Shown: piece after piece, positions 7,584 through 16,959 of the stretch | Layout of the letters: every line of letters begins with the position of its first letter | Position numbering within the stretch: the first letter of the stretch is position 1 | Assembly: GCA_016194985.1 (NCBI GenBank) | Contig: JACQAK010000203.1 | Location: 1-46,610, forward strand | Reading direction: 5' to 3' | From: Bacteroidota bacterium | GTDB lineage: Bacteria; Bacteroidota; Bacteroidia; B-17B0; Aurantibacillaceae | DNA: 46,610 bases | Notes under the pieces: generated by a model | Told to the model about the DNA's origin: nothing | The model's input: the letters and a program-made list of their open reading frames with translations, nothing else | The model's database searches: none | Position numbers and translations under genes: made by a program

Positions 7584-9275
7584 ATGGAACGTCATTATAT
7601 TTCAAACGATTTTAGAGTAAGTAATTGGGAACGGTTAGAGCCTTTTTTTGAAGAATTAAAAACCAGAAAAATTAATTCGGTTACCGAATTAAAACAATGG
7701 ATGAAAGACCACAGCGAACTGGAAGCCGTATTGAATGAAGATGGTGCCTGGCGTTACATTAAAATGACCTGTAACACTCAAAATGAGGAGCTACAGGAAT
7801 CATTCAATTATTTTGTCACAGAAATTGAACCACATATTTCTCCGTATAGTAATGATTTAAATAAAAAATTAATTGATTGCCCGTTTGTTGATCAGTTAGA
7901 AAAGGACACGTACTTTGTATATGTACGTGGCGTTAAAAAAAGCATTGAATTGTACCGCGAAGAAAACATTGCTTTAAATACAGAACTCCGACAAAAAGAA
8001 CAGGAATACGGTAATATTTCGGCCGCACAAACCATTACTTATAAAGGAGAAGAAATGACCTTGCAAAAAGCCGCCACTTATTTTAAAAGCAATGATAGGG
8101 CTTTACGTGAAAGCATTTACCATCAGATACAAACGCGCAGAGCCCAGGATGAAGAAGAGTTAAATAAATTATATGATGAATTAATTGCCTTACGCCATAA
8201 GATTGCTTTAAACACAGGTTTTAGCAACTACAGAGATTATAAGCACGAAGAGCTTGGACGATTTGATTACAGCGTACAGGATTGTTATAACTTTCAGGAC
8301 GCCATACAACAACACATTGTTCCTTTGGTAAAACAAAACGAGCAGGCCCGTAAAGATGCATTAAAATTAGAGGTTTACAGGCCATGGGATAAAGAGGTTG
8401 ATGCGGAAGGTAAAGAACCGTTAAAACCATTTACAACCGGCGCTGATCTGGCAACTAAAACAATTGCCTGTTTCAATACCATTGATCCGTATTTTGCAGA
8501 ATGCATCACCACAATGCAGGAAATGAAACGTTTGGATTTAGAATCACGCATTGGGAAAGCACCGGGTGGTTATAATTATCCGTTAATGGAAACCGACGTG
8601 CCATTTATTTTTATGAATGCCGTTGGCTTACACCGCGATATGGTAACCATGGTACACGAAGGCGGACATGCCGTGCATGCCTTTTTAGCAGCTGACCTGG
8701 AATTAACTGAATTTAAAAGCACACCCAGCGAAGTAGCAGAATTAGCCAGTATGAGCATGGAACTGATCAGTATGGAACACTGGGAGCCTTTTTTTCCTAA
8801 CCCGGATGATTTTAAAAGAGCGAAGAAAGAGCAGTTAAACGATGTACTAAAAGGGTTACCCTGGATCGCCTCTATTGATAAGTTTCAACACTGGATCTAT
8901 ACCAATCCAAAGCATACATTGACAGAACGTTATGCCTACTGGATGCAGATCAGTAAAGACTTTGGAACAGGCGTGGTAGATTATACCGGATTGGAAAGCA
9001 ACTTGCAACGTTCGTGGCAGGCACAACTACATTTATACGAAGTGCCTTTTTATTACATCGAATATGGAATGGCCCAATTAGGTGCCATTGCTATGTGGCG
9101 CAGCTACAAACAAAATCCTAAGCAAGCGTTGGAAAACTACAAGAAAGCCTTATCATTAGGCTATACCAAAACCATTCCTGAATTGTATAAAGCGGCGGGC
9201 ATTAAATTTGATTTCTCTCCGGCTTATGTGAAAGAGTTGGCGGATTTTGTGAAGAGTGAGTACGAAGCTTTATAA
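7584..9275 (+). CDS. M3 family oligoendopeptidase
   Basis: Zinc metallopeptidase of the oligoendopeptidase F/thimet type, 563 aa, which cuts short peptides in the cytoplasm. The active site is H358-E359-G-G-H362; the third zinc ligand is probably E386 in S-E-V-A-E-L-A-S. The N-terminal half is helical, as expected for the lid that restricts substrate size. No signal peptide is present. It starts at the ATG of 7584 and stands alone, bordered on both sides by copies of the GC-rich repeat. It is convergent with cphA; a link to peptide recycling in cyanophycin metabolism is possible only by position. Confidence 0.9.
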   Translation: MERHYISNDFRVSNWERLEPFFEELKTRKINSVTELKQWMKDHSELEAVLNEDGAWRYIKMTCNTQNEELQESFNYFVTEIEPHISPYSNDLNKKLIDCPFVDQLEKDTYFVYVRGVKKSIELYREENIALNTELRQKEQEYGNISAAQTITYKGEEMTLQKAATYFKSNDRALRESIYHQIQTRRAQDEEELNKLYDELIALRHKIALNTGFSNYRDYKHEELGRFDYSVQDCYNFQDAIQQHIVPLVKQNEQARKDALKLEVYRPWDKEVDAEGKEPLKPFTTGADLATKTIACFNTIDPYFAECITTMQEMKRLDLESRIGKAPGGYNYPLMETDVPFIFMNAVGLHRDMVTMVHEGGHAVHAFLAADLELTEFKSTPSEVAELASMSMELISMEHWEPFFPNPDDFKRAKKEQLNDVLKGLPWIASIDKFQHWIYTNPKHTLTERYAYWMQISKDFGTGVVDYTGLESNLQRSWQAQLHLYEVPFYYIEYGMAQLGAIAMWRSYKQNPKQALENYKKALSLGYTKTIPELYKAAGIKFDFSPAYVKELADFVKSEYEAL

Positions 9276-9293
9276 GAAATTTTTATTTAATTA

Positions 9294-9378
9294 GGGCGCG
9301 CCAGGCGGGAGCCTGACCGGGCTTTTGCTTCAATCTTTTTTGTTCCAAAAAAGGATTTACGCAACAATCCCTCGCGCG
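9294..9378 (+). repeat. GC-rich intergenic repeat, single copy
   Basis: This 85-nt element starts GGGCGCGCC and ends ATCCCTCGCGCG. In the same order as the left arm of 7252-7353 it has CAATCTTTT and AAAAGGATTT followed by CGC. It lies 18 nt after the M3 peptidase stop, so the gene is flanked by two members of one repeat family. Confidence 0.65.
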
Positions 9379-9396
9379 AATAAACTATAAAAACAT

Positions 9397-9431
9397 AAAA
9401 AAGCCATCTGTTATGAGCAGATGGCTTTTTT
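9397..9431. terminator. Bidirectional terminator between the M3 peptidase and cphA
   Basis: A 14-bp stem (9397-9410 with 9418-9431) has a 7-nt loop, with A-rich and T-rich ends. It lies between two convergent genes and can serve both. Confidence 0.85.
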
Positions 9432-9450
9432 GTAAAACGAAACAAGAAAT

Positions 9451-12069
9451 CTATTTCATTGCTCTTTCCTTATCCAGATAAGAATGCACTACTTCAATGG
9501 CATTATCAATGACGTCGCTCAAGGCTACAATAAACGAGCCCGGTTTGGCAATACTAAAGGCGTGATTTAAGGCTTCAATTTCTTTAGGTACATATTCATA
9601 CGATTTTTCAGGGTCCACCTGATGAATCCCTTCAACTAACAATTTCACAATCTCTTCGGCTTGCCTTCCTCTCAAAAATTTATCCTGACGAATAATGATG
9701 TGATCAAACATTTCAGCAGAGATACGTCCCATGTCTCTGATATCATCATCCCTTCTGTCACCGGTACCTGTAATAATACCGATTTTAGAAGTGGAATCAA
9801 TCGTTGTTAAAAATTCTTTGATCCCTCTGAAGCCATCTGCGTTATGTGCAAAATCAATCATTACTTTATATTCCTTGAAATCAAAAATATTCATACGCCC
9901 CGGCGTTTGTGCTGCCGAAGGAATAAAGGTTTCCAGGCTTGTAGCAATATCTTCTGTAGCAAAACCATATACATACGTTGCTAACGTAGCCGCCAATACA
10001 TTTTGGATCATAAACGAAACACGGCCACCAAAGGTTAAAGGCACACTCGTTACTTTTTGTACTCTGAATTTCCAATCCCCTTTTTTAATGGTAATGAATC
10101 CGTTTTCGTAAATAGCAGCAATACCGCCCTTTTTGCAATGTTCAATAATTACTTTATTGTTTTCGTTCATACTAAAGTATGCTACGTTGCAACTCACATT
10201 TTTTGAAATACCGGCGCAGTATTCGTTATCAGCATTAAGTACAACATATCCATCGCGTTTCACGCTTTCGGCCACCACCCCTTTTACTTTAGCCATGTCT
10301 TTCAGGGTATGAATATCCGAAAGTCCCATGTGATCTTCCTGAATATTGGTAACAACCGCTACATCGCAACGGCTAAAACCAAGACCGGAACGTAGAATAC
10401 CGCCGCGCGCAGTTTCCAATACGGCAAATTCAACCGTGGGGTCTTTTAAAATAAACTCCGCACTAATGGGTCCGGTTGTATCTCCCTTAGTTAGCATAGA
10501 ATTACCCACATAAATACCATCACTTGTTGTAAAACCTACTTTGAACCCATTGTTTTTGACAATATGAGAAATTAAACGGGTAGTGGTTGTTTTTCCATTA
10601 GTACCTGTAATAGCAATAATTGGAATACGGCATGATTTACCGGTTGGATATAACATATCTATAACCGGTGCCGCCACATTACGAGGCAAGCCTTTTGCAG
10701 GCGCCAAATGCATACGGAAACCCGGTGCGGCATTAACTTCCAGCACAACACCACCTGTTAGCTCCAAAGGTTCACTTAAGTTAGATGCCATAATATCTAT
10801 ACCACAAATATCCAAACCAATAACCCGTGAAATTCGTTCGCAAATAAAAATATTATGCGGATGTACGGTATCCGTTACATCTGTAGACGTTCCACCTGTA
10901 CTTAAATTAGCGGTGCCTTTCAAATAACAATGTTCGTCTTTCTTTAAAACCGTTTCCAGCGTATAACCTTTCTTTGCCAGTTGCTCCAGGGTTTCCCGGT
11001 CAACCGATATTTCGGTCAATACATTTTCGTGTCCGTAACCTCTTCGCGGATCCAGATTTTCTTTATCAATTAATTGCTGAATGGTTGATTGTCCATCGCC
11101 TATCACGTGAGCGGGCTCTCGCAAAGCGGCAGCGATGAAACGGTTATTAATAACCAGCACCCTGAAATCATATCCGGTGATAAATTTTTCGATGATAATT
11201 TTTCGTGAATATTTCTTTGCATGATCAAATGCGGCTTTGGCCTCTTCCAGTGTTTTTACATTAATAGAAGCCCCCTTCCCATGATTGCCATCCAATGGTT
11301 TAAATACCAGAGGAAACCCCACTGTTTTGATCGCATCTTCCAGATCATCAGGGTTTGAAATACAAACACCTTTTGCCACAGGAATAGCCGCATCTTTTAA
11401 TAATCGTTTGGTTTCATCTTTATTACTGGCTAAATCAACGGCAATAGAACTTGTTCTATCTGTCATGGTTGCTCTGAATCGTACCTGATTTTTTCCATAT
11501 CCCAATTGCACCAAGGATTCAGAATTAATGCGGATAAACGGAATATCTCGCGCAATGGCTTCATCCACAATAGATCCTGTGCTAGGTCCAAAACGTACAT
11601 TTTCACGTAATTCACGCATATGGCGTATATCAGTGTCTATATCATACGTTTCTCCGCTGATCAAATGTTCGGCAATTTTAACCGCTGCTTTTGCGGCATA
11701 TAAACCAACCGCTTCTTCCATATAAGAAAACACCACATTATAAACGCCGGTGGTTCCGGTTCCTCTGGTTCTTCCATAACCGCATTCCATGCCTGCCAGG
11801 GTTTGCAATTCCAAAGCAATGTGTTCGATCACATGCCCCATCCAGGTACCTTCTTTAATGCGGATAAACAAGCCACCTTCTTTTCCTTCCGAACAACGGT
11901 GTTGCATTAAACTCGGCATTAAACGCTCAATACGTTCTTCAAAACCGGCTATTTTGTTTGTGGGAAGTTCTTCCAATTCTTCCAGATCCAACTTCATCAC
12001 AATTAATTTTTTCCTGTTGATCGACCAGTAATTAGGCCCTCGCATGACTTTTGTTTCAATAATTTTCAT
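9451..12069 (-). CDS. cphA: Cyanophycin synthetase
   Basis: Makes the storage polymer multi-L-arginyl-poly-L-aspartate from Asp and Arg with ATP, in the cytoplasm; 872 aa, the usual CphA1 length. The N-domain (1-160) holds H79-x-x-E82-H83. The ATP-grasp domain (about 215-475) adds Asp and ends in E-V-N-A-A-P-G, with E444 and N446 as Mg ligands. The Mur-ligase-like domain (about 480-872) adds Arg and has the P-loop G-T-N-G-K-T-T at 489-495. All three domains look intact. It is divergent from cphB across 245 nt, which must carry both promoters. Confidence 0.96.
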   Translation of the reverse strand: MKIIETKVMRGPNYWSINRKKLIVMKLDLEELEELPTNKIAGFEERIERLMPSLMQHRCSEGKEGGLFIRIKEGTWMGHVIEHIALELQTLAGMECGYGRTRGTGTTGVYNVVFSYMEEAVGLYAAKAAVKIAEHLISGETYDIDTDIRHMRELRENVRFGPSTGSIVDEAIARDIPFIRINSESLVQLGYGKNQVRFRATMTDRTSSIAVDLASNKDETKRLLKDAAIPVAKGVCISNPDDLEDAIKTVGFPLVFKPLDGNHGKGASINVKTLEEAKAAFDHAKKYSRKIIIEKFITGYDFRVLVINNRFIAAALREPAHVIGDGQSTIQQLIDKENLDPRRGYGHENVLTEISVDRETLEQLAKKGYTLETVLKKDEHCYLKGTANLSTGGTSTDVTDTVHPHNIFICERISRVIGLDICGIDIMASNLSEPLELTGGVVLEVNAAPGFRMHLAPAKGLPRNVAAPVIDMLYPTGKSCRIPIIAITGTNGKTTTTRLISHIVKNNGFKVGFTTSDGIYVGNSMLTKGDTTGPISAEFILKDPTVEFAVLETARGGILRSGLGFSRCDVAVVTNIQEDHMGLSDIHTLKDMAKVKGVVAESVKRDGYVVLNADNEYCAGISKNVSCNVAYFSMNENNKVIIEHCKKGGIAAIYENGFITIKKGDWKFRVQKVTSVPLTFGGRVSFMIQNVLAATLATYVYGFATEDIATSLETFIPSAAQTPGRMNIFDFKEYKVMIDFAHNADGFRGIKEFLTTIDSTSKIGIITGTGDRRDDDIRDMGRISAEMFDHIIIRQDKFLRGRQAEEIVKLLVEGIHQVDPEKSYEYVPKEIEALNHAFSIAKPGSFIVALSDVIDNAIEVVHSYLDKERAMK

Positions 12070-12314
12070 AAGCTGCTGTTTTATTCTAGTTAATATTTGA
12101 CAAACACAATAGGTATGCTTTCAGAGTTCATTATTCTGAAGCATAATTATCTAGTTGCCCTGTTAATTGGAGAAGAAGAGTTGAATCAGTATTTCTTAAA
12201 TATAATTCATGTTTTCTACATAAACTATTTATTGTTCAAAATAATGGTATAAACTATCTTGAAAATCGATTAATTGTAACTCTTTTACGATAGATTTACA
12301 CTAAAATTAAGTTT

Positions 12315-13190
12315 ATGACACCAAAAGGTAAATTAATTATTATTGGAGGTTCAGTTGATAAAGGCAGTTTCTCAAATACTCCTGAAAACTTACCAAAGAA
12401 TTTGAAGTTTTTTGAGAAAGGAATTTTAAAAAGAATGATCGACGAATCTGCAAAAGGTAATTTATCCCGTATCGAAATCATTACAACCGCCAGCAGCATT
12501 CCTGTTGAAGTGGGAGAAGAATATATTGAAGCGTTTAAAAATTTAAATGTAACAACTGCGGCCGTTTTGGATATCAGAACGCGCGAAGAAGCGAACGATC
12601 CGAAAAACATTGAGCGTTTAAAAAATGCGGATATCGTTATGTTTACAGGAGGGGACCAACTGCGTTTAACATCCATTTTTGGAGGAACAAATTTTCATCA
12701 TTTATTATTAGAGCGTTACGAAAACGAACATTTCATTATTTCGGGAACCTCTGCAGGCGCAGCAGCTAGCTCTAATAATATGATCTATCAGGGCAGTAGT
12801 TCTGAAGCTTTATTAAAGGGCGAAGTAAAAATCACCGGTGGTTTAGGATTCATTAATAATGTGATTATCGATACACATTTTGTGCAACGCGGACGAATTG
12901 GCCGTTTAATGTATGCCTGTGCCAGCAACCCCGTTAATATTGGTATTGGTTTGGGGGAAGACACCGGCTTATTAATTACCAAAGGTCATAATATGGAAGC
13001 GATTGGTTCCGGATTAATTATCCTGGTGGATGCTACTAATATGCGTCATACCAATATTACCGATGTGGATATGGGAGAACCTGTTTCTATAGATAATCTA
13101 ACGGTTCACGTGATGTCCTACGGTGATAATTTTGATTTGAAAACAAAACACTTATCGCTACATTCTTTAAAAACAAAAACAGGGGCGTAA
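12315..13190 (+). CDS. cphB: Cyanophycinase (S51 family)
   Basis: Serine exopeptidase, 291 aa, that releases beta-Asp-Arg dipeptides from cyanophycin. The nucleophile elbow G-T-S-A-G puts Ser146 in place, with His188 (D-T-H-F-V-Q-R-G) and Glu215 (G-L-G-E-D-T). The spacings of 42 and 27 residues equal those of the Ser132-His174-Glu201 triad of the cyanobacterial enzyme as I recall it. G-G-D-Q (112-115) is the usual substrate-pocket motif. No signal peptide is seen, so this is the intracellular CphB type rather than the secreted CphE type. The gene is divergent from cphA and convergent with iaaA, 47 nt away. Confidence 0.95.
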   Translation: MTPKGKLIIIGGSVDKGSFSNTPENLPKNLKFFEKGILKRMIDESAKGNLSRIEIITTASSIPVEVGEEYIEAFKNLNVTTAAVLDIRTREEANDPKNIERLKNADIVMFTGGDQLRLTSIFGGTNFHHLLLERYENEHFIISGTSAGAAASSNNMIYQGSSSEALLKGEVKITGGLGFINNVIIDTHFVQRGRIGRLMYACASNPVNIGIGLGEDTGLLITKGHNMEAIGSGLIILVDATNMRHTNITDVDMGEPVSIDNLTVHVMSYGDNFDLKTKHLSLHSLKTKTGA

Positions 13191-13194
13191 AGCC

Positions 13195-13219
13195 ATGCTG
13201 AACTTGATTCAGGGTGACC
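13195..13219. repeat. REP-like intergenic repeat (TGAACTTGATTCAGGGT type)
   Basis: ATGCTGAACTTGATTCAGGG followed by TGACC lies between the convergent ends of cphB and iaaA. A closely related string is present twice, inverted, at 39188-39240. Confidence 0.55.
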
Positions 13220-13237
13220 AAAAAGTACAACGAAGAA

Positions 13238-14179
13238 TTATTTATAAATTCCAATAAATATTTCTTCGTTTTGTTTTTTACTGGCGCGGTACATACCATC
13301 CGAATTAAAAGGTAAGACAATATTGCCTTTGGCATCCAACGCAATTAAACCACCTTCGCCTCCAATCTTTACGAGCTTATCCATCACTACTTTGTCACAG
13401 GCTTCTTTTAATGACAAATTTTTGTATTCCATTAAACAGGAAATATCATAAGCTACTACTGAGCGGATAAATAATTCGCCGTGCCCTGTACAGGAAATAG
13501 CACAGGTATGATTATTCGCATAAGTACCGGCACCGATAATGGAGCTGTCGCCTACTCTTCCGAATTTTTTGTTGGTCATTCCTCCCGTAGAAGTTCCTGC
13601 TGCCAGATTACCATGTAAATCAAGGGCGACACAACCAACTGTTCCAAATTTTTTTTCACCGTTCTCTATTTTATCTTCTGTGTGATCCAGGATCATGCTA
13701 TTAGATTGTTGAGCCTGTTTTAATTGATCGTAACGTAATTGCACAAAAAAATAATCGTCATTCTCAAACGGGGCATTTACTTTTTTAGCAAAATCCATCG
13801 CCCCATTTCCGGTGAGCAGCACATGTTCTGATTGTTCCATCACTGCTCTGGCTAATGAGATGGGATTCTTAATATGTTGCACACCGGCAACCGCTCCTGC
13901 CATAAGATCCTTTCCATTCATAATCGAAGCATCCATTTCGTGAGTGCCGGTATTCGTAAACACAGCGCCCTTTCCGGCATTAAATAAAGGATTATTCTCT
14001 AACTGAATAATCGCAGTTTCAACAGCATCAAAAGCCGATCCGCCGCTTTTTAAAATACTTTCCCCTGCTTCAATAGCATCCTGCAAGCCAGTTCTGTAAG
14101 ACAATTCTTTTTCTGGAGTCATCGTGCTTTTCAAAATAGTACCGGCTCCTCCGTGTATGGCAATAGCGTATGCTTGCAT
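13238..14179 (-). CDS. iaaA: Isoaspartyl peptidase / beta-Asp-Arg dipeptidase (Ntn hydrolase)
   Basis: Plant-type asparaginase/isoaspartyl dipeptidase, 313 aa, very like E. coli IaaA along its length. It matures by autocleavage between Gly179 and Thr180 (K-K-F-G/T-V-G), leaving Thr180 as nucleophile. R208 and D211 (G-R-V-G-D-S) and the T-G-H-G-E block near residue 231 form the substrate site. There is no signal peptide, so it acts in the cytoplasm. Next to cphB its likely substrate is the beta-Asp-Arg dipeptide, giving Asp and Arg; it could also hydrolyse other isoaspartyl dipeptides or asparagine. Confidence 0.94.
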   Translation of the reverse strand: MQAYAIAIHGGAGTILKSTMTPEKELSYRTGLQDAIEAGESILKSGGSAFDAVETAIIQLENNPLFNAGKGAVFTNTGTHEMDASIMNGKDLMAGAVAGVQHIKNPISLARAVMEQSEHVLLTGNGAMDFAKKVNAPFENDDYFFVQLRYDQLKQAQQSNSMILDHTEDKIENGEKKFGTVGCVALDLHGNLAAGTSTGGMTNKKFGRVGDSSIIGAGTYANNHTCAISCTGHGELFIRSVVAYDISCLMEYKNLSLKEACDKVVMDKLVKIGGEGGLIALDAKGNIVLPFNSDGMYRASKKQNEEIFIGIYK

Positions 14180-14305
14180 GTGTTTTAAATTAGATAAATA
14201 AATGTAATGAAAAAATGGCTAACTCTAAAATAACTTATACTAAACATTGAACCGTTTTATTCCAGAAAATAAAATGATTCCATTCGAAAATAATTTTAAT
14301 TATTG

Positions 14306-14378
14306 TTCGACCCCGAAGGGGTCGCATATCAATAGAACCGATATTCAATTATTCATGTTCGACCCCTTCGGGGTCGAA
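14306..14378 (-). repeat. 73-nt two-hairpin intergenic repeat, copy 1
   Basis: Two hairpins built on TTCGACCCC/GGGGTCGAA lie at 14306-14324 and 14358-14378. Read on the minus strand the order is hairpin, 20-nt linker, TTCTATTG, five bases, hairpin. Exactly the same order and total length occur on the plus strand at 30124-30196. It lies between the AsmA-like gene and iaaA, both on the minus strand. Confidence 0.75.
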
Positions 14379-14415
14379 TAGTTTTTTTTAACAAAGCCCT
14401 AGGATACAATCTGAT

Positions 14416-16959
14416 TTAAAAATCATCATCTTCCTCTTTTTTCTTAGGCTGCAGAGGCTTATTGGCTTTCGGTTTTTCTTCGCCAACCTGAATCTGGAAA
14501 TTCTGATTGGCTTTCGGATTCTCCTTCTTTGTCAATGTCGTATCCTTTTTAAAGAAACCAAATTCTTCCTTTAGGAGTTGTTTTAAATTTTGTTTTTCCT
14601 GCTTAATATCTTCTTTAATTTTTTCTTTAGCTCCTTTTCGGTCATATTTGATTGTTGGATTATCAATCGGCCCGGTCATTACTATAAATACCGAGCGTCT
14701 GTTTTCAGGATCATTCTCCACCAGTGATAATTCTTCATCAAAATCTTTATTGGCACGCGGCTTCTTGGCCAATAATTCGCTCAATAGCAACTGAATGTGA
14801 TAATCGATCATGTTATCAAAACTGTGTTTACCCCACAGTTCTAAATTAATCGCATTGGATTTAATAGATGTTTTAGGAAGTGTAATCACTTTGTTCTTGA
14901 TTTCTACCGCACTCTGGAGTGTAGAAAATTTAATATGTCTCAGCTCATTCACATCAATATATTTTGCCAAACTTTCCAGAGGTTTAAATCCAATTAATTC
15001 ACCCCGTTCAATTAAGATACTACTTGTTACATTGATACTGTTCAAATCTGCATTGAGTTTTTTATCCCATGTTCCCGTGAAATCAACCCCTGCAGTTACA
15101 AAGCCTTTTAAATTGACATCCTGAATAGTTGTTTGTCCGAAATTGTTTAATTGAGTAAACAGTTTTTGAATGTTTAGTTTAGTCAATTCGCAATCTCCTG
15201 ATACTTTAATATTTTCACCACTGACATCAGCAAAAGCATTTAATTTTACTTCTCCGTCTGTAGTATTTAAACTCAATTCCTTTAACGCAATTTTTTGATT
15301 CTTGAGCAGCATGTTGCCTTTGATATTATTAGCTACAAATTTTGAAAAACTTAACTGTTTTACATTCACAGACACGTTAAAATCCAGATTGTTAGGAATA
15401 TTGATGGAAGATGTTTCACTGGATTGCCCTGCCCCAAATAAAAAGTCTTCCAGTTCAATCCTATCACTCGTTACCTGGGCCACAATCGTTAATGGTTCTT
15501 TAGAATCAAACAGATAGCTTAAAAAATTGGGTAATTCTCCCACCAACATCACATCCGAACTTCCTTTGATTAATTTTAAATTATATACGTTCAAGTGGCG
15601 GTTGTTCAACTGCAGCTCTCCCTCCGGCACATTGATCTCTTTTTCAGATTGTTTAAATTTTGCTTTTAAATTATTGATGACGGCGTTTCCTTTAGCCATA
15701 ATATTAGGACTATAAGCATTGGATTTCATATCACTGATCAATCCTTCCATCTCTGCGTTAATAGAGATGTTTCCACTTAGCTCCTGTAAGGTGTCGATCG
15801 GGTAAAAGGCGATCAATTCTTCCAGCTTTGTATTAGCGGCCAGTTTCAATTTTAAATAAGGATCCTCAAAATGCGAGAGTTCCACATCTCCGGTAAACGT
15901 ATTGTTATTGAGATTAGCTGAAATATTTTTTAATGTCAATAAACTACGTTTATCATTCATTTCAATATTACCAAGCAGGTTAACCTGTTTAAGAGTGGTG
16001 TTTTGTTTTTTATAGGTGATAGTAGCCTGTTTAATCCCAAACTCTGCTTTAATTATAAAGGGTTGCCCGTTTTTGTAATGACATTCGCCATTGGCATAAA
16101 ACTCACCATCACTTTCATAATCATTAATCTGATTCTGAAATTTTTCAGGAAGCAACGACAGTGTTGTAGAAATATCCAGATTCTTACCGTTAAAGTTAAT
16201 ATCCAGAGATTGCAAACTATCCTTAACCACAAAAGCCCCATTACTTACTAAATGTGTAGCATTAACAAATGTTTCGGATTTTTTAATAGTATACGTTGAT
16301 CCGTTGACGTCAAATTCCAGATCAAATTTTAAATTCTTGTTATTCAGGTATTTTACTTTCTCCACCTGAAACAGGCTCACATAAGCGTTACCATCCGTCT
16401 TTAATGTATATTGGTCATCACTGAATTTTCCTTTAAAACGAAGCTCTTTCACAGATGTATTCAGTTTGATTCTATGCTTGCTATTCTTATAAGACAGATC
16501 CACATCCGTTAAAGTAATTTTCTCCAGGGCAAATTTCAAACTATCACCCGAAGTTTGCGTCCCTTCTGATTTCCAAACCATATAGTTGGCATTTCCTTTT
16601 TTATCAACCTTTAAATGACAACGGGCACTACTCAATTCTATTTTTTTAATGGTGTAGTTTTTATTGAATAGGTCTTTGATATTAAATGCCAGTGCCAAAC
16701 GTTTGGCATAAAGCAATGTATCGTTTGTTTCAAATTCCCTGGCATCCATAGCTGTTAATTCCTTAAACTCGATGGCGCAATCGGGGAATGATCGGATAAT
16801 CGTTAGATCAATATTTTTAGGATCGATACGAACTTCCGTTTTTAAATGTTTGTTTAATTCTTTGATAATTAAATTAACAACCTCTTCTTCGTAGATAAAA
16901 ACAAGAGATACTCCCGCACCAAGCAAAACAACAAGCGAAATGATCAACGTTACAATCAA
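14416..16959 (-). CDS. AsmA-like family protein
   Basis: A large inner-membrane-anchored periplasmic protein of 847 aa. After one N-terminal membrane segment (residues 1-22) comes the AsmA-type entry (L-I-I-K-E-L-N-K-H-L with a following S-F-P-D block). A long beta-rich region of repeated layers follows, as in AsmA/TamB proteins that move lipids or assist outer-membrane biogenesis. The last 90 residues are Lys/Glu-rich and end in K-K-K-E-E-D-D-D-F. The start is uncertain: the TTG at 16957-16959 is the only standard start. However, the frame stays open upstream and encodes a plausible basic leader (P-P-K-K-K-S-V-W-K-F-L-K-R-L) without ATG, GTG or TTG. Confidence 0.85.
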   Translation of the reverse strand: MIVTLIISLVVLLGAGVSLVFIYEEEVVNLIIKELNKHLKTEVRIDPKNIDLTIIRSFPDCAIEFKELTAMDAREFETNDTLLYAKRLALAFNIKDLFNKNYTIKKIELSSARCHLKVDKKGNANYMVWKSEGTQTSGDSLKFALEKITLTDVDLSYKNSKHRIKLNTSVKELRFKGKFSDDQYTLKTDGNAYVSLFQVEKVKYLNNKNLKFDLEFDVNGSTYTIKKSETFVNATHLVSNGAFVVKDSLQSLDINFNGKNLDISTTLSLLPEKFQNQINDYESDGEFYANGECHYKNGQPFIIKAEFGIKQATITYKKQNTTLKQVNLLGNIEMNDKRSLLTLKNISANLNNNTFTGDVELSHFEDPYLKLKLAANTKLEELIAFYPIDTLQELSGNISINAEMEGLISDMKSNAYSPNIMAKGNAVINNLKAKFKQSEKEINVPEGELQLNNRHLNVYNLKLIKGSSDVMLVGELPNFLSYLFDSKEPLTIVAQVTSDRIELEDFLFGAGQSSETSSINIPNNLDFNVSVNVKQLSFSKFVANNIKGNMLLKNQKIALKELSLNTTDGEVKLNAFADVSGENIKVSGDCELTKLNIQKLFTQLNNFGQTTIQDVNLKGFVTAGVDFTGTWDKKLNADLNSINVTSSILIERGELIGFKPLESLAKYIDVNELRHIKFSTLQSAVEIKNKVITLPKTSIKSNAINLELWGKHSFDNMIDYHIQLLLSELLAKKPRANKDFDEELSLVENDPENRRSVFIVMTGPIDNPTIKYDRKGAKEKIKEDIKQEKQNLKQLLKEEFGFFKKDTTLTKKENPKANQNFQIQVGEEKPKANKPLQPKKKEEDDDF

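Noticed and set aside
13238..14179. Type II periplasmic L-asparaginase
   Set aside because: The sequence is the Ntn isoaspartyl-peptidase type with Gly179/Thr180 cleavage and no signal peptide.
14306..14378. Simple terminator for the AsmA-like gene
   Set aside because: The stems are strong, but on the minus strand they are not followed by a U-run, and the same two-hairpin unit occurs before a gene start at 30.1 kb.
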